Positions 35,571-42,228 of a DNA stretch of 64,000 nt are shown here, piece by piece. The position numbers and the translations under genes are program-made. The notes under the pieces were generated by a model, which did not search any database, was not told the DNA's origin, and worked only from the letters and a program-made list of their open reading frames with translations. The stretch is from an uncultured Clostridia bacterium (lineage in GTDB: Bacteria > Bacillota > Clostridia > Oscillospirales > Acutalibacteraceae). Within the stretch, counting starts at the first letter, position 1; each line of letters begins with the position of its first letter. The stretch lies in assembly GCA_945912145.1 (NCBI GenBank), contig CAMEBF010000001.1, positions 248,001-312,000 of the forward strand. Direction: 5' to 3'.

Positions 35571-36319
35571 AATTTATTTCATGGAATGTAAACGGCTTTC
35601 GCGCCTGTCTGAATAAGGGGTTTGCTGAATTTTTCAAGGAAGCCGATGCGGATTTTTTCTGCATTCAGGAGACGAAAATGCAGCCTGGACAGGCGGATTT
35701 TGATGCGGACGGCTATTATCAATACTGGTTCAGCGCGGAGAAAAAAGGCTATTCGGGAACGGCTGTATTTGCGAAAACTGAACCCATATCTGTGCGATAC
35801 GGCATCGGCATGCCGGAGTATGATACCGAAGGACGCGCGATCACGCTTGAATATGAAAATTTCTATCTGCTGTGTGTCTACACGCCGAATTCACAGCGTG
35901 AACTGGTCAGACTTCCGTTTCGTATGGCATGGGAAGATGCCCTCAGAGAGTATATGACGGAACTTGACGCGAAAAAGCCCGTGATCTATTGCGGTGATCT
36001 CAATGTAGCGCACGAAGAGATCGATTTGAAAAATCCCAAAACGAACCATTTCAGCGCGGGCTTTTCCGATGAAGAGCGCGCTAAATTCTCTGAGCTTCTG
36101 GCTACGGGATTTACCGATACGTTCCGCGCGCTCTATCCCGATGCCGTTGCGTATTCATGGTGGAGCTATATGTATCATGCCCGTGAAAAGAACGTCGGTT
36201 GGCGGATTGACTATTTTGTCGTTTCCGACCGTCTCTTACCGCTTGTCCGTGACAGCTTGATCTTCTCCGATGTCATGGGCAGCGATCATTGCCCTGTAGG
36301 CTTGGAAATCGAGCTTTGA
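35567..36319 (+). CDS. xthA: Exodeoxyribonuclease III
   Basis: A 250-residue AP endonuclease/3'-5' exonuclease of base-excision repair. The EEP fold is clear: [10 protein letters not shown] with N7, QETKMQ (E35), [12 protein letters not shown] (D151, N153), and the C-terminal [11 protein letters not shown] and [13 protein letters not shown] with the catalytic D-H pair. At 250 residues it is of usual length. Translation probably couples to the macro-domain gene (ATGA overlap, GGGGG 7 bases upstream). Coupling with a macro-domain protein suggests a shared role in DNA damage. Confidence 0.95.
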   Translation: MKFISWNVNGFRACLNKGFAEFFKEADADFFCIQETKMQPGQADFDADGYYQYWFSAEKKGYSGTAVFAKTEPISVRYGIGMPEYDTEGRAITLEYENFYLLCVYTPNSQRELVRLPFRMAWEDALREYMTELDAKKPVIYCGDLNVAHEEIDLKNPKTNHFSAGFSDEERAKFSELLATGFTDTFRALYPDAVAYSWWSYMYHAREKNVGWRIDYFVVSDRLLPLVRDSLIFSDVMGSDHCPVGLEIEL

Positions 36320-36366
36320 TTTGTCGCTTCGCAGGCGACCAAAAGGAAAAGAACCTCTGATATAAT

Positions 36367-36407
36367 GTGGTCGTAAGGTCAAGAGACCTACGATCACTTT
36401 ATTTTTT
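36367..36407 (+). terminator. Terminator-like hairpin before the VWA gene
   Basis: The stem GTGGTCGTA-A-GGTC / GACCTACGATCAC is followed by TTTATTTTTT, then GGAGG and the ATG at 36422. A TATAAT (36361-36366) directly precedes the stem. It could terminate the ExoIII transcript or attenuate the VWA gene. Confidence 0.5.
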
Positions 36408-36421
36408 CGGAGGTCATTTCC

Positions 36422-37072
36422 ATGAAGAACAATGTTACAGAACTCGTATTTATCCTTGACAGAAGCGGCTCTATGCGCAGTCTGGAAGCCGATACCATCG
36501 GCGGCTTTAATGCTATGATTGACAAACAGAAGAAGCAGGACGGCGAATGCTTTGTCTCTACGGTTTTATTTGACGATGTCTGTGAAGTCTTGCATGATCG
36601 GGTACCGCTCAAAGAAATCGCGGATATGACGGACACCGACTACACCGTCAGAGGCTGTACGGCGCTGATTGACGCGCTCGGCGACGCGATCCATCATATC
36701 GCGAATATTCATAAATATGCCCGTCCGGAGGATGTTCCCGAGCATACGATGTTTGTCATCATGACGGACGGTATGGAGAACGCGAGCCATCGCTACAGCA
36801 GCGACAAGGTCAAGCAGATGATCGAAAAGGAAAAGGCAAAATACGGTTGGGAGTTTCTTTTCATCGGCGCAAATATCGACGCTGTTGAGACGGCAGCTCG
36901 CTATGGTATCTGTCAGGATCGGGCTGTGAATTACAATGCAGACAAAAGGGGAACGAAGATCGTCTATGAGAGCGTCGCAAACGCGGTATGCTCGGTGCGC
37001 GCTGCCGAACCGCTTGCGCCGAGCTGGAGCGAAGATATCGATCAGGATTACCGGCAACGCAGAACAAAATAA
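36422..37072 (+). CDS. von Willebrand factor A (VWA) domain protein
   Basis: A 216-residue single VWA domain, TerY-like. The metal-ion-dependent adhesion site is intact: DRSGSM (residues 13-18), the T in RGCTALIDALG, and D in MTDGMEN. No signal peptide is seen, so it is cytoplasmic. VWA proteins of this type interact with AAA ATPases, kinases or phosphatases in stress-response and phage-defence contexts. The domain partner is not obvious here. GGAGG lies 8 bases before the ATG, behind the terminator-like hairpin. Confidence 0.82.
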   Translation: MKNNVTELVFILDRSGSMRSLEADTIGGFNAMIDKQKKQDGECFVSTVLFDDVCEVLHDRVPLKEIADMTDTDYTVRGCTALIDALGDAIHHIANIHKYARPEDVPEHTMFVIMTDGMENASHRYSSDKVKQMIEKEKAKYGWEFLFIGANIDAVETAARYGICQDRAVNYNADKRGTKIVYESVANAVCSVRAAEPLAPSWSEDIDQDYRQRRTK

Positions 37073-37158
37073 AAAAACAAGCGTGAACACACGGTTGCTT
37101 TGTATATTGGCAATATTCAGTCGATTTCAATAAAATACTGATTTTTTTGAAAACACTA

Positions 37159-37187
37159 TTGACAAATAATAACAAATCTGGTATTCT
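37159..37187 (+). promoter_or_regulatory. Promoter of sRNA unit 1
   Basis: TTGACA (37159-37164), 17 bases, TATTCT (37182-37187). Confidence 0.8.
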
Positions 37188-37193
37188 ATATGT

Positions 37194-37260
37194 AGCAATC
37201 TGATCTCAAGGATTGTCCCCCTGTGCTTTTTCTCTCCTGTTGTGCACAGGGGATTTTTTT
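37194..37260 (+). ncRNA. Putative small RNA 1 (about 67 nt)
   Basis: The RNA would start about 37194. A 5' stem CAATC/GATTG (37196-37215) encloses a 10-base loop. A terminator stem TCCCC(C)TGTGC (37216-37226) with GCACAGGGGA (37244-37253) follows, then seven T. I see no open reading frame with a ribosome site. The architecture is shared by the next unit, so both are likely real transcripts of one family. The function is unknown. Confidence 0.6.
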
Positions 37261-37310
37261 AGGGAATTCACCATGAATTACAAAAAATCCCATTTTTTTG
37301 TAAAATAATG

Positions 37311-37339
37311 TTGACATTATTTTACATATTATGTATAAT
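37311..37339 (+). promoter_or_regulatory. Promoter of sRNA unit 2
   Basis: TTGACA (37311-37316), 17 bases, TATAAT (37334-37339): both boxes consensus. Confidence 0.88.
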
Positions 37340-37345
37340 ATGGAT

Positions 37346-37421
37346 AAATCCTGTGTCCCAAAGGATTTAAAACAGATCCCCTTGTGTTTTTGTCTTGATT
37401 CACACGAGGGGATTCATTTTG
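37346..37421 (+). ncRNA. Putative small RNA 2 (about 75 nt), paralog of RNA 1
   Basis: From about 37346 there is a stem AAATCC/GGATTT with a loop containing UGUGUCCCAAA. A linker follows, then terminator stem ATCCCCTTGTG (37376-37386) with CACGAGGGGAT (37403-37413) and a T-rich tail. The apical loop exposes UCCC, a motif several Firmicutes sRNAs use to block ribosome sites. No convincing peptide is encoded. It differs from RNA 1 in most loop bases while keeping both stems, which suggests compensatory change. Confidence 0.62.
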
Positions 37422-37500
37422 TAAAAAATAAAAAAGAGATAACGCAATGTTCAAGACCGGAACCGTTGAAAACGGAACTTCCGGCAAAGCGTAATCTCCA

Positions 37501-37824
37501 ATGCAAACTATACTACAAGAATTACAGTCTGTCAATACCCAGTTTATGCAGCAAGGCGAAAAAAATTCACAGGAATCGAAAAAAAGCCTGAAATCTCGCG
37601 ACGACGAATATTCTGATGAGGATAATCAGGATATTCGTTTCAGCCTGAAAGAGCGGCAGGACGTGATCGACGCGCATGAGAAGCTTCTCCGGGAAAACGA
37701 CAAGCTGCGTGAAGCGAATCAGATTCTGAAAGAAGAGCTCAGCCGCACGGACGAAATCATTATGATAAAAAAATCTCACAAACGACTGCAGCCATTTGTG
37801 AGACTTATGCACATGGCGCGCTGA
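37501..37824 (+). pseudogene. Phage or mobile-element protein fragment
   Basis: A 107-codon open frame. SKKSLKSRDDEYS, DIRFSLKERQDVIDAH and a coiled-coil LLRENDKLREANQILKEEL are characteristic of the low-complexity linker zones of large polyvalent phage/ICE proteins. There is no ribosome site and no start context. The final codons run into the terminator and 3' end of tRNA-Arg on the other strand, so the coding sense is lost there. It is probably a leftover of an element once integrated at this tRNA. Confidence 0.45.
37767..37803 (-). terminator. Terminator of tRNA-Arg
   Basis: On the minus strand TCTCACAAA pairs with TTTGTGAGA, followed by seven T. Confidence 0.85.
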
Positions 37825-37890
37825 AAGGGACTCGAACCCCCGACCTTCTGGTTCGTAGCCAGACACTCTATCCAACTGAGCTATCAGCGC
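37814..37890 (-). tRNA. tRNA-Arg (anticodon ACG)
   Basis: The acceptor stem GCGCTGA/TCAGCGC, D-arm GCTC..GAGT, anticodon stem TCTGG/CCAGA with loop CTACGAA (anticodon ACG), and T-arm with TTCGAGT are all present; the CCA tail is encoded (37816-37814). The T-stem has two G-U pairs. It has its own promoter and terminator. Its 3' end abuts the phage-like fragment, as expected for an integration site. The ACG anticodon normally becomes ICG to read CGU/CGC/CGA. Confidence 0.96.
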
Positions 37891-37910
37891 GTATTTTCAA
37901 GTGCTCCAAT

Positions 37911-37939
37911 ATATTATCACCAATCACGTAAAAAGTCAA
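37911..37939 (-). promoter_or_regulatory. Sigma-A promoter of tRNA-Arg
   Basis: On the minus strand TTGACT (37939-37934), 17 bases, TAATAT (37916-37911). Confidence 0.8.
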
Positions 37940-37988
37940 GCCCTAATTCAAAAATAAATGGATTTTCTTTTATTTTTTTTGTTTTGAA

Positions 37989-38017
37989 TTGCATTTGTTC
38001 CCGGATTGTGGTATGGT
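37989..38017 (+). promoter_or_regulatory. Sigma-A promoter of the pyridoxal-kinase-type gene
   Basis: TTGCAT (37989-37994), 17 bases, TATGGT (38012-38017). Confidence 0.65.
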
Positions 38018-38035
38018 ATGGAAGGTGAGTTTTCT

Positions 38036-38890
38036 ATGCAAATGCAAAAAACTGCGGCCGCGATTCATGACATTTCCGGGCTTGGCAAATGCTCTTTGAC
38101 TGCGGCGATTCCTGTCCTCTCGGCGGCAGGTATATCTGTCGCATCACTGCCGACCGCCTTTCTTTCAACGCAGACAGGCGGACTGAATGAATATACCTAT
38201 CGCGATCTGACGCCGGATATGCGTCCCGCTATGGAGCATTGGAAGAAGATCGGTGTTCGGTTTGATGCGATCTACAGCGGATTCCTGGGCTCTGCGGAGC
38301 AGGTGGACATTGTCCGTGAGTTTGCGGCAACATTTCGTCGTGAAAACGGCGTTTTTCTCTGTGATCCCGCGATGGCGGATAACGGCCACCTGTATGATAC
38401 CTTTGATGATTCTTTTGTTGAATGCATGAAAAGCTTATGCGCCGATGCGGATATTCTTGTCCCGAATTTTACGGAAGCGGCTTTGCTGCTCGATAAAGAA
38501 TACCGTGAACCTCCGTATACGACGAAATATGTTGAACGCATAGCGTCGGATTTGTCATCCTGTTATGGTGTCCGTGATGTTGTGCTGACCGGTGTTGCTT
38601 TTGATGAAATTTCCGTCGGTGCGGCGGCCTATTCAGCCGAAACAAAGCAGATCACCTATTCGCTTCGTCCGAAAGTTAGGGGTATGTTTCATTCAACAGG
38701 CGATCTTTTTGCGAGCGCGTTACTCGGCGGACTGTTGAACGGATTCACTCTGAACGAGTCTGCTGAGAAAGCGATTGATTTTGTGGTCGCGTCGATCCGG
38801 CAAACGGTGGATTTCGGCGGTGATTCGCGTTTCGGACTCGCTTTTGAGTTGTGTCTTCCGCAGTATATGCGGAGTTTGGGGTTGGTATAA
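38036..38890 (+). CDS. Pyridoxamine/pyridoxal kinase (PfkB-like, ribokinase fold)
   Basis: 284 residues, cytoplasmic. The N-terminus AAIHDISGLGKCSLTAAIPVLSAAG is typical of PdxY/PdxK-like kinases. IYSGFLG, CDPAMADNGHLYDTF, VPNFTEAALLL, DVVLTG and GTGDLF-like HSTGDLFASALLGG (general base aspartate) mark the catalytic sites. It phosphorylates B6 vitamers for PLP salvage. GAAGGTGAG lies 6 bases before the ATG at 38036. trmL begins right after the stop codon. Confidence 0.88.
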   Translation: MQMQKTAAAIHDISGLGKCSLTAAIPVLSAAGISVASLPTAFLSTQTGGLNEYTYRDLTPDMRPAMEHWKKIGVRFDAIYSGFLGSAEQVDIVREFAATFRRENGVFLCDPAMADNGHLYDTFDDSFVECMKSLCADADILVPNFTEAALLLDKEYREPPYTTKYVERIASDLSSCYGVRDVVLTGVAFDEISVGAAAYSAETKQITYSLRPKVRGMFHSTGDLFASALLGGLLNGFTLNESAEKAIDFVVASIRQTVDFGGDSRFGLAFELCLPQYMRSLGLV

Positions 38891-39388
38891 ATGGCTAGTT
38901 TGAATATTGTGCTTGTGGAGCCGGAAATTCCACAGAATACCGGGAATATCGCGCGAACCTGCGCGGCGACCGGCGCAAGACTGCATCTCGTGGAACCGAT
39001 GGGATTTAAGGTTGATGATAAAAAACTCAAGCGTGCGGGGCTCGATTACTGGTACTTGCTTGACATCACCTATTATCATAACCTGGATGATTTTTTTGAG
39101 AAAAATCAAGGCGGAAATTTCTACTATTTTTCCACCAAGGCCGATAAGGTCTATACGGACATTGCTTATCCTGACAATTCCTATCTGGTTTTCGGGAAAG
39201 AGACAAAAGGTCTGCCGGAAGAATTGCTGCACGATAATCACGATACAACTGTCCGTATTCCGATGATCAGCGACGCCAGAAGTCTGAATCTTTCAAATTC
39301 TGTCGCAATCGGCGTTTATGAGGTATTACGACAATGGAATTATCCTGCGCTTCAGCAGACCGGAAAATTACGTGAATTTGATTGGTAA
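38891..39388 (+). CDS. trmL: tRNA (cytidine/uridine-34-2'-O)-methyltransferase TrmL
   Basis: A 165-residue SPOUT-fold methyltransferase for the tRNA-Leu wobble nucleotide. Seen are NIVLVEPEIPQNTGNIARTCAATG (5-28), LVFGKETKGLP (about 98-108) and IPMISDARSLNLSNSVAIGVYE (about 123-144), which form the knot and SAM site. The ATG abuts the TAA of the kinase gene; GGGGTTGG upstream provides a modest site. Confidence 0.95.
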   Translation: MASLNIVLVEPEIPQNTGNIARTCAATGARLHLVEPMGFKVDDKKLKRAGLDYWYLLDITYYHNLDDFFEKNQGGNFYYFSTKADKVYTDIAYPDNSYLVFGKETKGLPEELLHDNHDTTVRIPMISDARSLNLSNSVAIGVYEVLRQWNYPALQQTGKLREFDW

Positions 39389-39391
39389 TGT

Positions 39392-40240
39392 ATGAGTTAT
39401 ATAAAATTTCTGACAGTTTGTGACGACGCGTTCGGTACAATCCTGACGCCGAAAATCCGACTCCGATATGAAATCTCTTTGCTTCCTACCCGTTACACGG
39501 TCGGTGAAGCTGAGAGCAGTTATGACATTGTGAATACAAGTGGAGAGCAGTTTGCTCAGCAGCAGGCTGCGTATGAGATCGGTCAGAGTCCGAATATCAC
39601 GCCTTCTTTGTTTTCCTATTGTTATCAGCTTTTCAACGCGAACGGATATGATGCGCTCTACGTGCTGTGCCCGCATGCAAAATGGTATCCTTATTACGAG
39701 AGCGCACGCAATGCGCTGCAAGCCTTCAAGCGTACCAAAAACTATCCCGGTGACGACGTTTTTTCGGTTCGTGTGATTGACACCAAAAGCTTTGCATTGG
39801 GAAATCTGTTTTATGCTTATCGATTGGCAAGAGAGTCAAAACTTGCGTATTGTGATATTCCGACGATGGATTTCTGGAATGAAAGCTTTCAGAAGAATGC
39901 CTCGACGCTGATTCTTTCAGACTCCGACAACGTGCCGTTTGCCGGACGGCCGTTCTCCCTCGGCGCATACAGCGTTTCGGGCAACACGGTGAAGGAGCTT
40001 GATATTTCCGAATCTGCCAGGGAAGTTCAGTATGACCGGTTTGCGCAATCGGCGGCAAAAGCGATCCGAAAAGCAGACGGCAGGTATCTTGTTTCCTTCG
40101 GCTCGGATTGCTCTTTTCTCCCTAACATTCTGGGACGTATGGAAGCTCTCGGCGGTTTTACGCCGGTTGCCTGCGGTCAATATGGGGTAGCGACGACAGC
40201 GGTTCTGGGAGCAGAAGCTCTCTGTATCCATTTGTTTTGA
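39392..40240 (+). CDS. DegV-family (fatty-acid-binding) protein
   Basis: 282 residues. The fold is judged from the pattern PSNITPS-like QSPNITPSLFSYCYQLF, YDALYVLCPHAKWYPYYESARNA and VRVIDTKSFALGNLFYAYRL, all DegV-like. The lipid-binding family members (FakB, DegV) carry acyl chains for kinase FakA. Similarity is weaker than usual, with changes in the TSxPS motif, so the call is a family guess. It starts four bases after the trmL stop and probably shares the transcript. Confidence 0.65.
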   Translation: MSYIKFLTVCDDAFGTILTPKIRLRYEISLLPTRYTVGEAESSYDIVNTSGEQFAQQQAAYEIGQSPNITPSLFSYCYQLFNANGYDALYVLCPHAKWYPYYESARNALQAFKRTKNYPGDDVFSVRVIDTKSFALGNLFYAYRLARESKLAYCDIPTMDFWNESFQKNASTLILSDSDNVPFAGRPFSLGAYSVSGNTVKELDISESAREVQYDRFAQSAAKAIRKADGRYLVSFGSDCSFLPNILGRMEALGGFTPVACGQYGVATTAVLGAEALCIHLF

Positions 40241-40298
40241 AAATTTTGTCGGAATTGTTACGTTTTATAAAATCTTTTTTTAAAGTGCCGAAAAAGTA

Positions 40299-40327
40299 TT
40301 GAAATTTTTACATAAAGCTGTTATGAT
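40299..40327 (+). promoter_or_regulatory. Sigma-A promoter of the small-peptide gene
   Basis: TTGAAA (40299-40304), 17 bases, TATGAT (40322-40327). Confidence 0.75.
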
Positions 40328-40374
40328 GATGTATGAGAAGAGATTCTCAAATAATGAATAAGGAGTGCGGATCC

Positions 40375-40473
40375 ATGGAATTTATCCAGAAACTCATCGA
40401 CTTCATCATGAGCATCATCGAGAAGATCAAAGCTTTCGTTGCCGAAGTTAGATCCAAAAACGACGAAAGATAA
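40375..40473 (+). CDS. 32-residue amphipathic peptide, phenol-soluble-modulin-like
   Basis: A short gene with a strong ribosome site (AAGGAG 9 bases before ATG 40375), its own promoter and a good terminator. The peptide reads MEFIQKLIDFIMSIIEKIKA, then FVAEVRSKNDER. Hydrophobic residues (F3, I4, L7, I8, F10, I11, I14, I15, I18, F21, V22, V25) fall on one face of a helix, with acidic and basic residues on the other. Start MEF, length and pattern resemble staphylococcal phenol-soluble modulins. No export gene is adjacent. A membrane-active or small regulatory membrane peptide is plausible. Function unknown. Confidence 0.72.
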   Translation: MEFIQKLIDFIMSIIEKIKAFVAEVRSKNDER

Positions 40474-40494
40474 GATTTCAATCTTATCCAGGCT

Positions 40495-40522
40495 CAGCCG
40501 GCAGTAATGCCGGCTGTTTTTC
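40495..40522 (+). terminator. Terminator of the small-peptide gene
   Basis: CAGCCGGC with GCCGGCTG, then TTTTTC. Confidence 0.85.
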
Positions 40523-40525
40523 TGC

Positions 40526-40558
40526 AAAAAAAGGCCGTGAACTCTTTCACGGCCTTTT
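40526..40558. terminator. Bidirectional terminator at the end of the cytidylate-kinase-like gene
   Basis: Twelve-base-pair stem AAAGGCCGTGAA/TTCACGGCCTTT with an A-run on one side, giving seven T on the minus strand. Confidence 0.85.
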
Positions 40559-40567
40559 GCTGTACAC

Positions 40568-41191
40568 TCAGAGGACACCTTTGACTTTCATATAATCGAT
40601 GATCACATCGGCGCATTTATCGTAAGAAAGAACCGAAGTGTTCAGACAAATATCATAATTGTTCATATCCGTCCGTTTCTTTCCGGTGAAATACTCATAA
40701 TGCGTGTCGCGTTTTTTATCCACCTTTTCGATACGGTTTTCAGCCGCTTTTTCGGAAATGGAAAGACGGGACGATTCGGTCCGGATGCGGTCGGATTTGT
40801 CTGCGTAGATAAAAACGCGGATCAGCTCGGTCAGCCCTTCCAGAACAAAGTCTGCGCAGCGTCCGATCACGATGTAGGATTCTTTTTCGGCAAGCTCCTT
40901 GAGTACCTTCGCCTGATAGTTGAATAAATTCTCCTCGGAGGTAAAGTCGCTGTCGGTCGGCGGGATCAGATCGCCGCTGTAGATATATCTGGTGAAGTGA
41001 AAGATCGGATTGCTTTTGAGTTCTTCGTCGGACCGGGCAAAGAGGTCCAGACTGATGCCGCTGTCTTCGGAGGCGAGCTGAAGAATATCCTGCTCATAAA
41101 GCTTGACGCCGAGTTTCTTTTTCAGCTCTTCACCGACATAGCTGCCGCCGCTTCCGCAGGTGCGGGAAATTGTAATAACATAATGCTTCAT
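40568..41191 (-). CDS. Cytidylate-kinase-like protein
   Basis: 207 residues of the Cytidylate_kin2 family. ITISRTCGSGGSYVGEELKKKLG (about 5-27) contains a glycine-rich P-loop of unusual form. KLYEQDILQLASEDSG, VIGRCADFVLEG and IRVFIYADKSDRI match the family; the NMP-binding residues differ from classic CMP kinases, so the substrate is uncertain. I use the ATG at 41191, 9 bases after AAGGAG. It has its own promoter and is transcribed away from the small-peptide gene. Confidence 0.85.
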   Translation of the reverse strand: MKHYVITISRTCGSGGSYVGEELKKKLGVKLYEQDILQLASEDSGISLDLFARSDEELKSNPIFHFTRYIYSGDLIPPTDSDFTSEENLFNYQAKVLKELAEKESYIVIGRCADFVLEGLTELIRVFIYADKSDRIRTESSRLSISEKAAENRIEKVDKKRDTHYEYFTGKKRTDMNNYDICLNTSVLSYDKCADVIIDYMKVKGVL

Positions 41192-41225
41192 ATTTTTGTG
41201 CTCCTTTCCCATATTTTCCATTTAC

Positions 41226-41254
41226 AGTATAGCAATCTTTGGAATATTTTTCAA
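41226..41254 (-). promoter_or_regulatory. Sigma-A promoter of the cytidylate-kinase-like gene
   Basis: On the minus strand TTGAAA (41254-41249), 17 bases, TATACT (41231-41226). Confidence 0.82.
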
Positions 41255-41314
41255 GATGTTCCATAAAAAATATCAAAAAACACGGCTCCCGGGATCGGAA
41301 TGCCGTGTTGTTTC

Positions 41315-42205
41315 TTATTGACCGAGCGCTTCGCCGAACATGGATTTTTTCTTTTTCTTCTTTTTCGGCTTGTATTTCGGCGGATTCTCTAGCCTCATTC
41401 TTGCGCTCTTGCTGGATTTGAGAATCTTGTTGACGCGGATGAAAGGCTCCATCAGAGTATCGCTTACATATTTCAGAACATTCTGCACCATATCGCCCTG
41501 ATAATCGTAGGACGCAAGCATGGTGACAACGATAACGTCCTGCACTTCGTTCGTGCCGTCTTCGTAGATCTCGTTGAGAATATTGAAGAGTTTTTTCATC
41601 TTCTGAGGGTTATTCTCTTTAATTGTGCCGTAAACCAAAGGATTGACAACATTTACAAAGAAATCCTCGCAGAGAAAATCGTCGTATTCCTCCAGATGTG
41701 CCTTGTATTCATCCTTGATGGAGGGATAAAGGGAAGCGAGACGAATGGCTAACGTTGCCGGATCGTAGAGCAGCGCGCCGCTCTTAACGGCGGAACGGGT
41801 GACCGTCGCCTGCGCTTTGATATTCTGCTGACGCTTTGCAATCTGTTTCGGCGTATAGGCGTCGGCAATATTCTCGGCAACCTCATTCGCGACGGATTTG
41901 ACGTCTTTGAGATCATATTCGTCGATCACAAGCAGAAAGCTTGCAAGCAGGGAATAGTCGCTGTCGTCTTCGCTCTTGGCATCTTTTTCACCGGCCAGAA
42001 GCCGGATTTTATTGTCGTTATACAAAACACGAAGCTTTCCCTTTTCGCCGGAGTAGGCGAGATAGGATGCGCCGTCACCACGGTGCAAAACAGGTGTTTC
42101 GCCTTTTACGTGATCCTCCGGCTTTATCGGCTGAAAACCGAGTCTTTTAGTCGTGTCTGCCAGTTCGGCAAATATAGTGTCGAATACGGTTGTTAGCTCA
42201 ATCAT
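41315..42205 (-). CDS. Conserved hypothetical protein, cytoplasmic
   Basis: 296 residues with no signal peptide or TM segment. The N-terminal third (TTVFDTIFAELADTTKRLGF..VLHRGDGASYLAYSGEKGKLRVLY) looks alpha/beta; the middle is helical; the C-terminus ends in a run of lysines (KPKKKKKKKS) that may bind nucleic acid or anionic lipid. I do not recognise the family. It lies 24 bases downstream of the FGGY-kinase gene and is probably the last gene of the dnaX operon. Confidence 0.75.
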   Translation of the reverse strand: MIELTTVFDTIFAELADTTKRLGFQPIKPEDHVKGETPVLHRGDGASYLAYSGEKGKLRVLYNDNKIRLLAGEKDAKSEDDSDYSLLASFLLVIDEYDLKDVKSVANEVAENIADAYTPKQIAKRQQNIKAQATVTRSAVKSGALLYDPATLAIRLASLYPSIKDEYKAHLEEYDDFLCEDFFVNVVNPLVYGTIKENNPQKMKKLFNILNEIYEDGTNEVQDVIVVTMLASYDYQGDMVQNVLKYVSDTLMEPFIRVNKILKSSKSARMRLENPPKYKPKKKKKKKSMFGEALGQ

Positions 42206-42228
42206 TTTCTCTTTCCTTTCAAGGAAAC

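Larger units (their letters stand above)
37141..37421 (+). repeat. Tandem duplication of a promoter-sRNA-terminator unit
   Basis: Two diverged copies of one unit (about 37141-37264 and 37292-37421, offset 152 bases). Each carries a T-run then GNAAA, TTGACA, 17 bases, a -10 box, a 5' stem, then a long C-rich/G-rich terminator stem. Both promoters and both terminators are intact. Confidence 0.7.
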
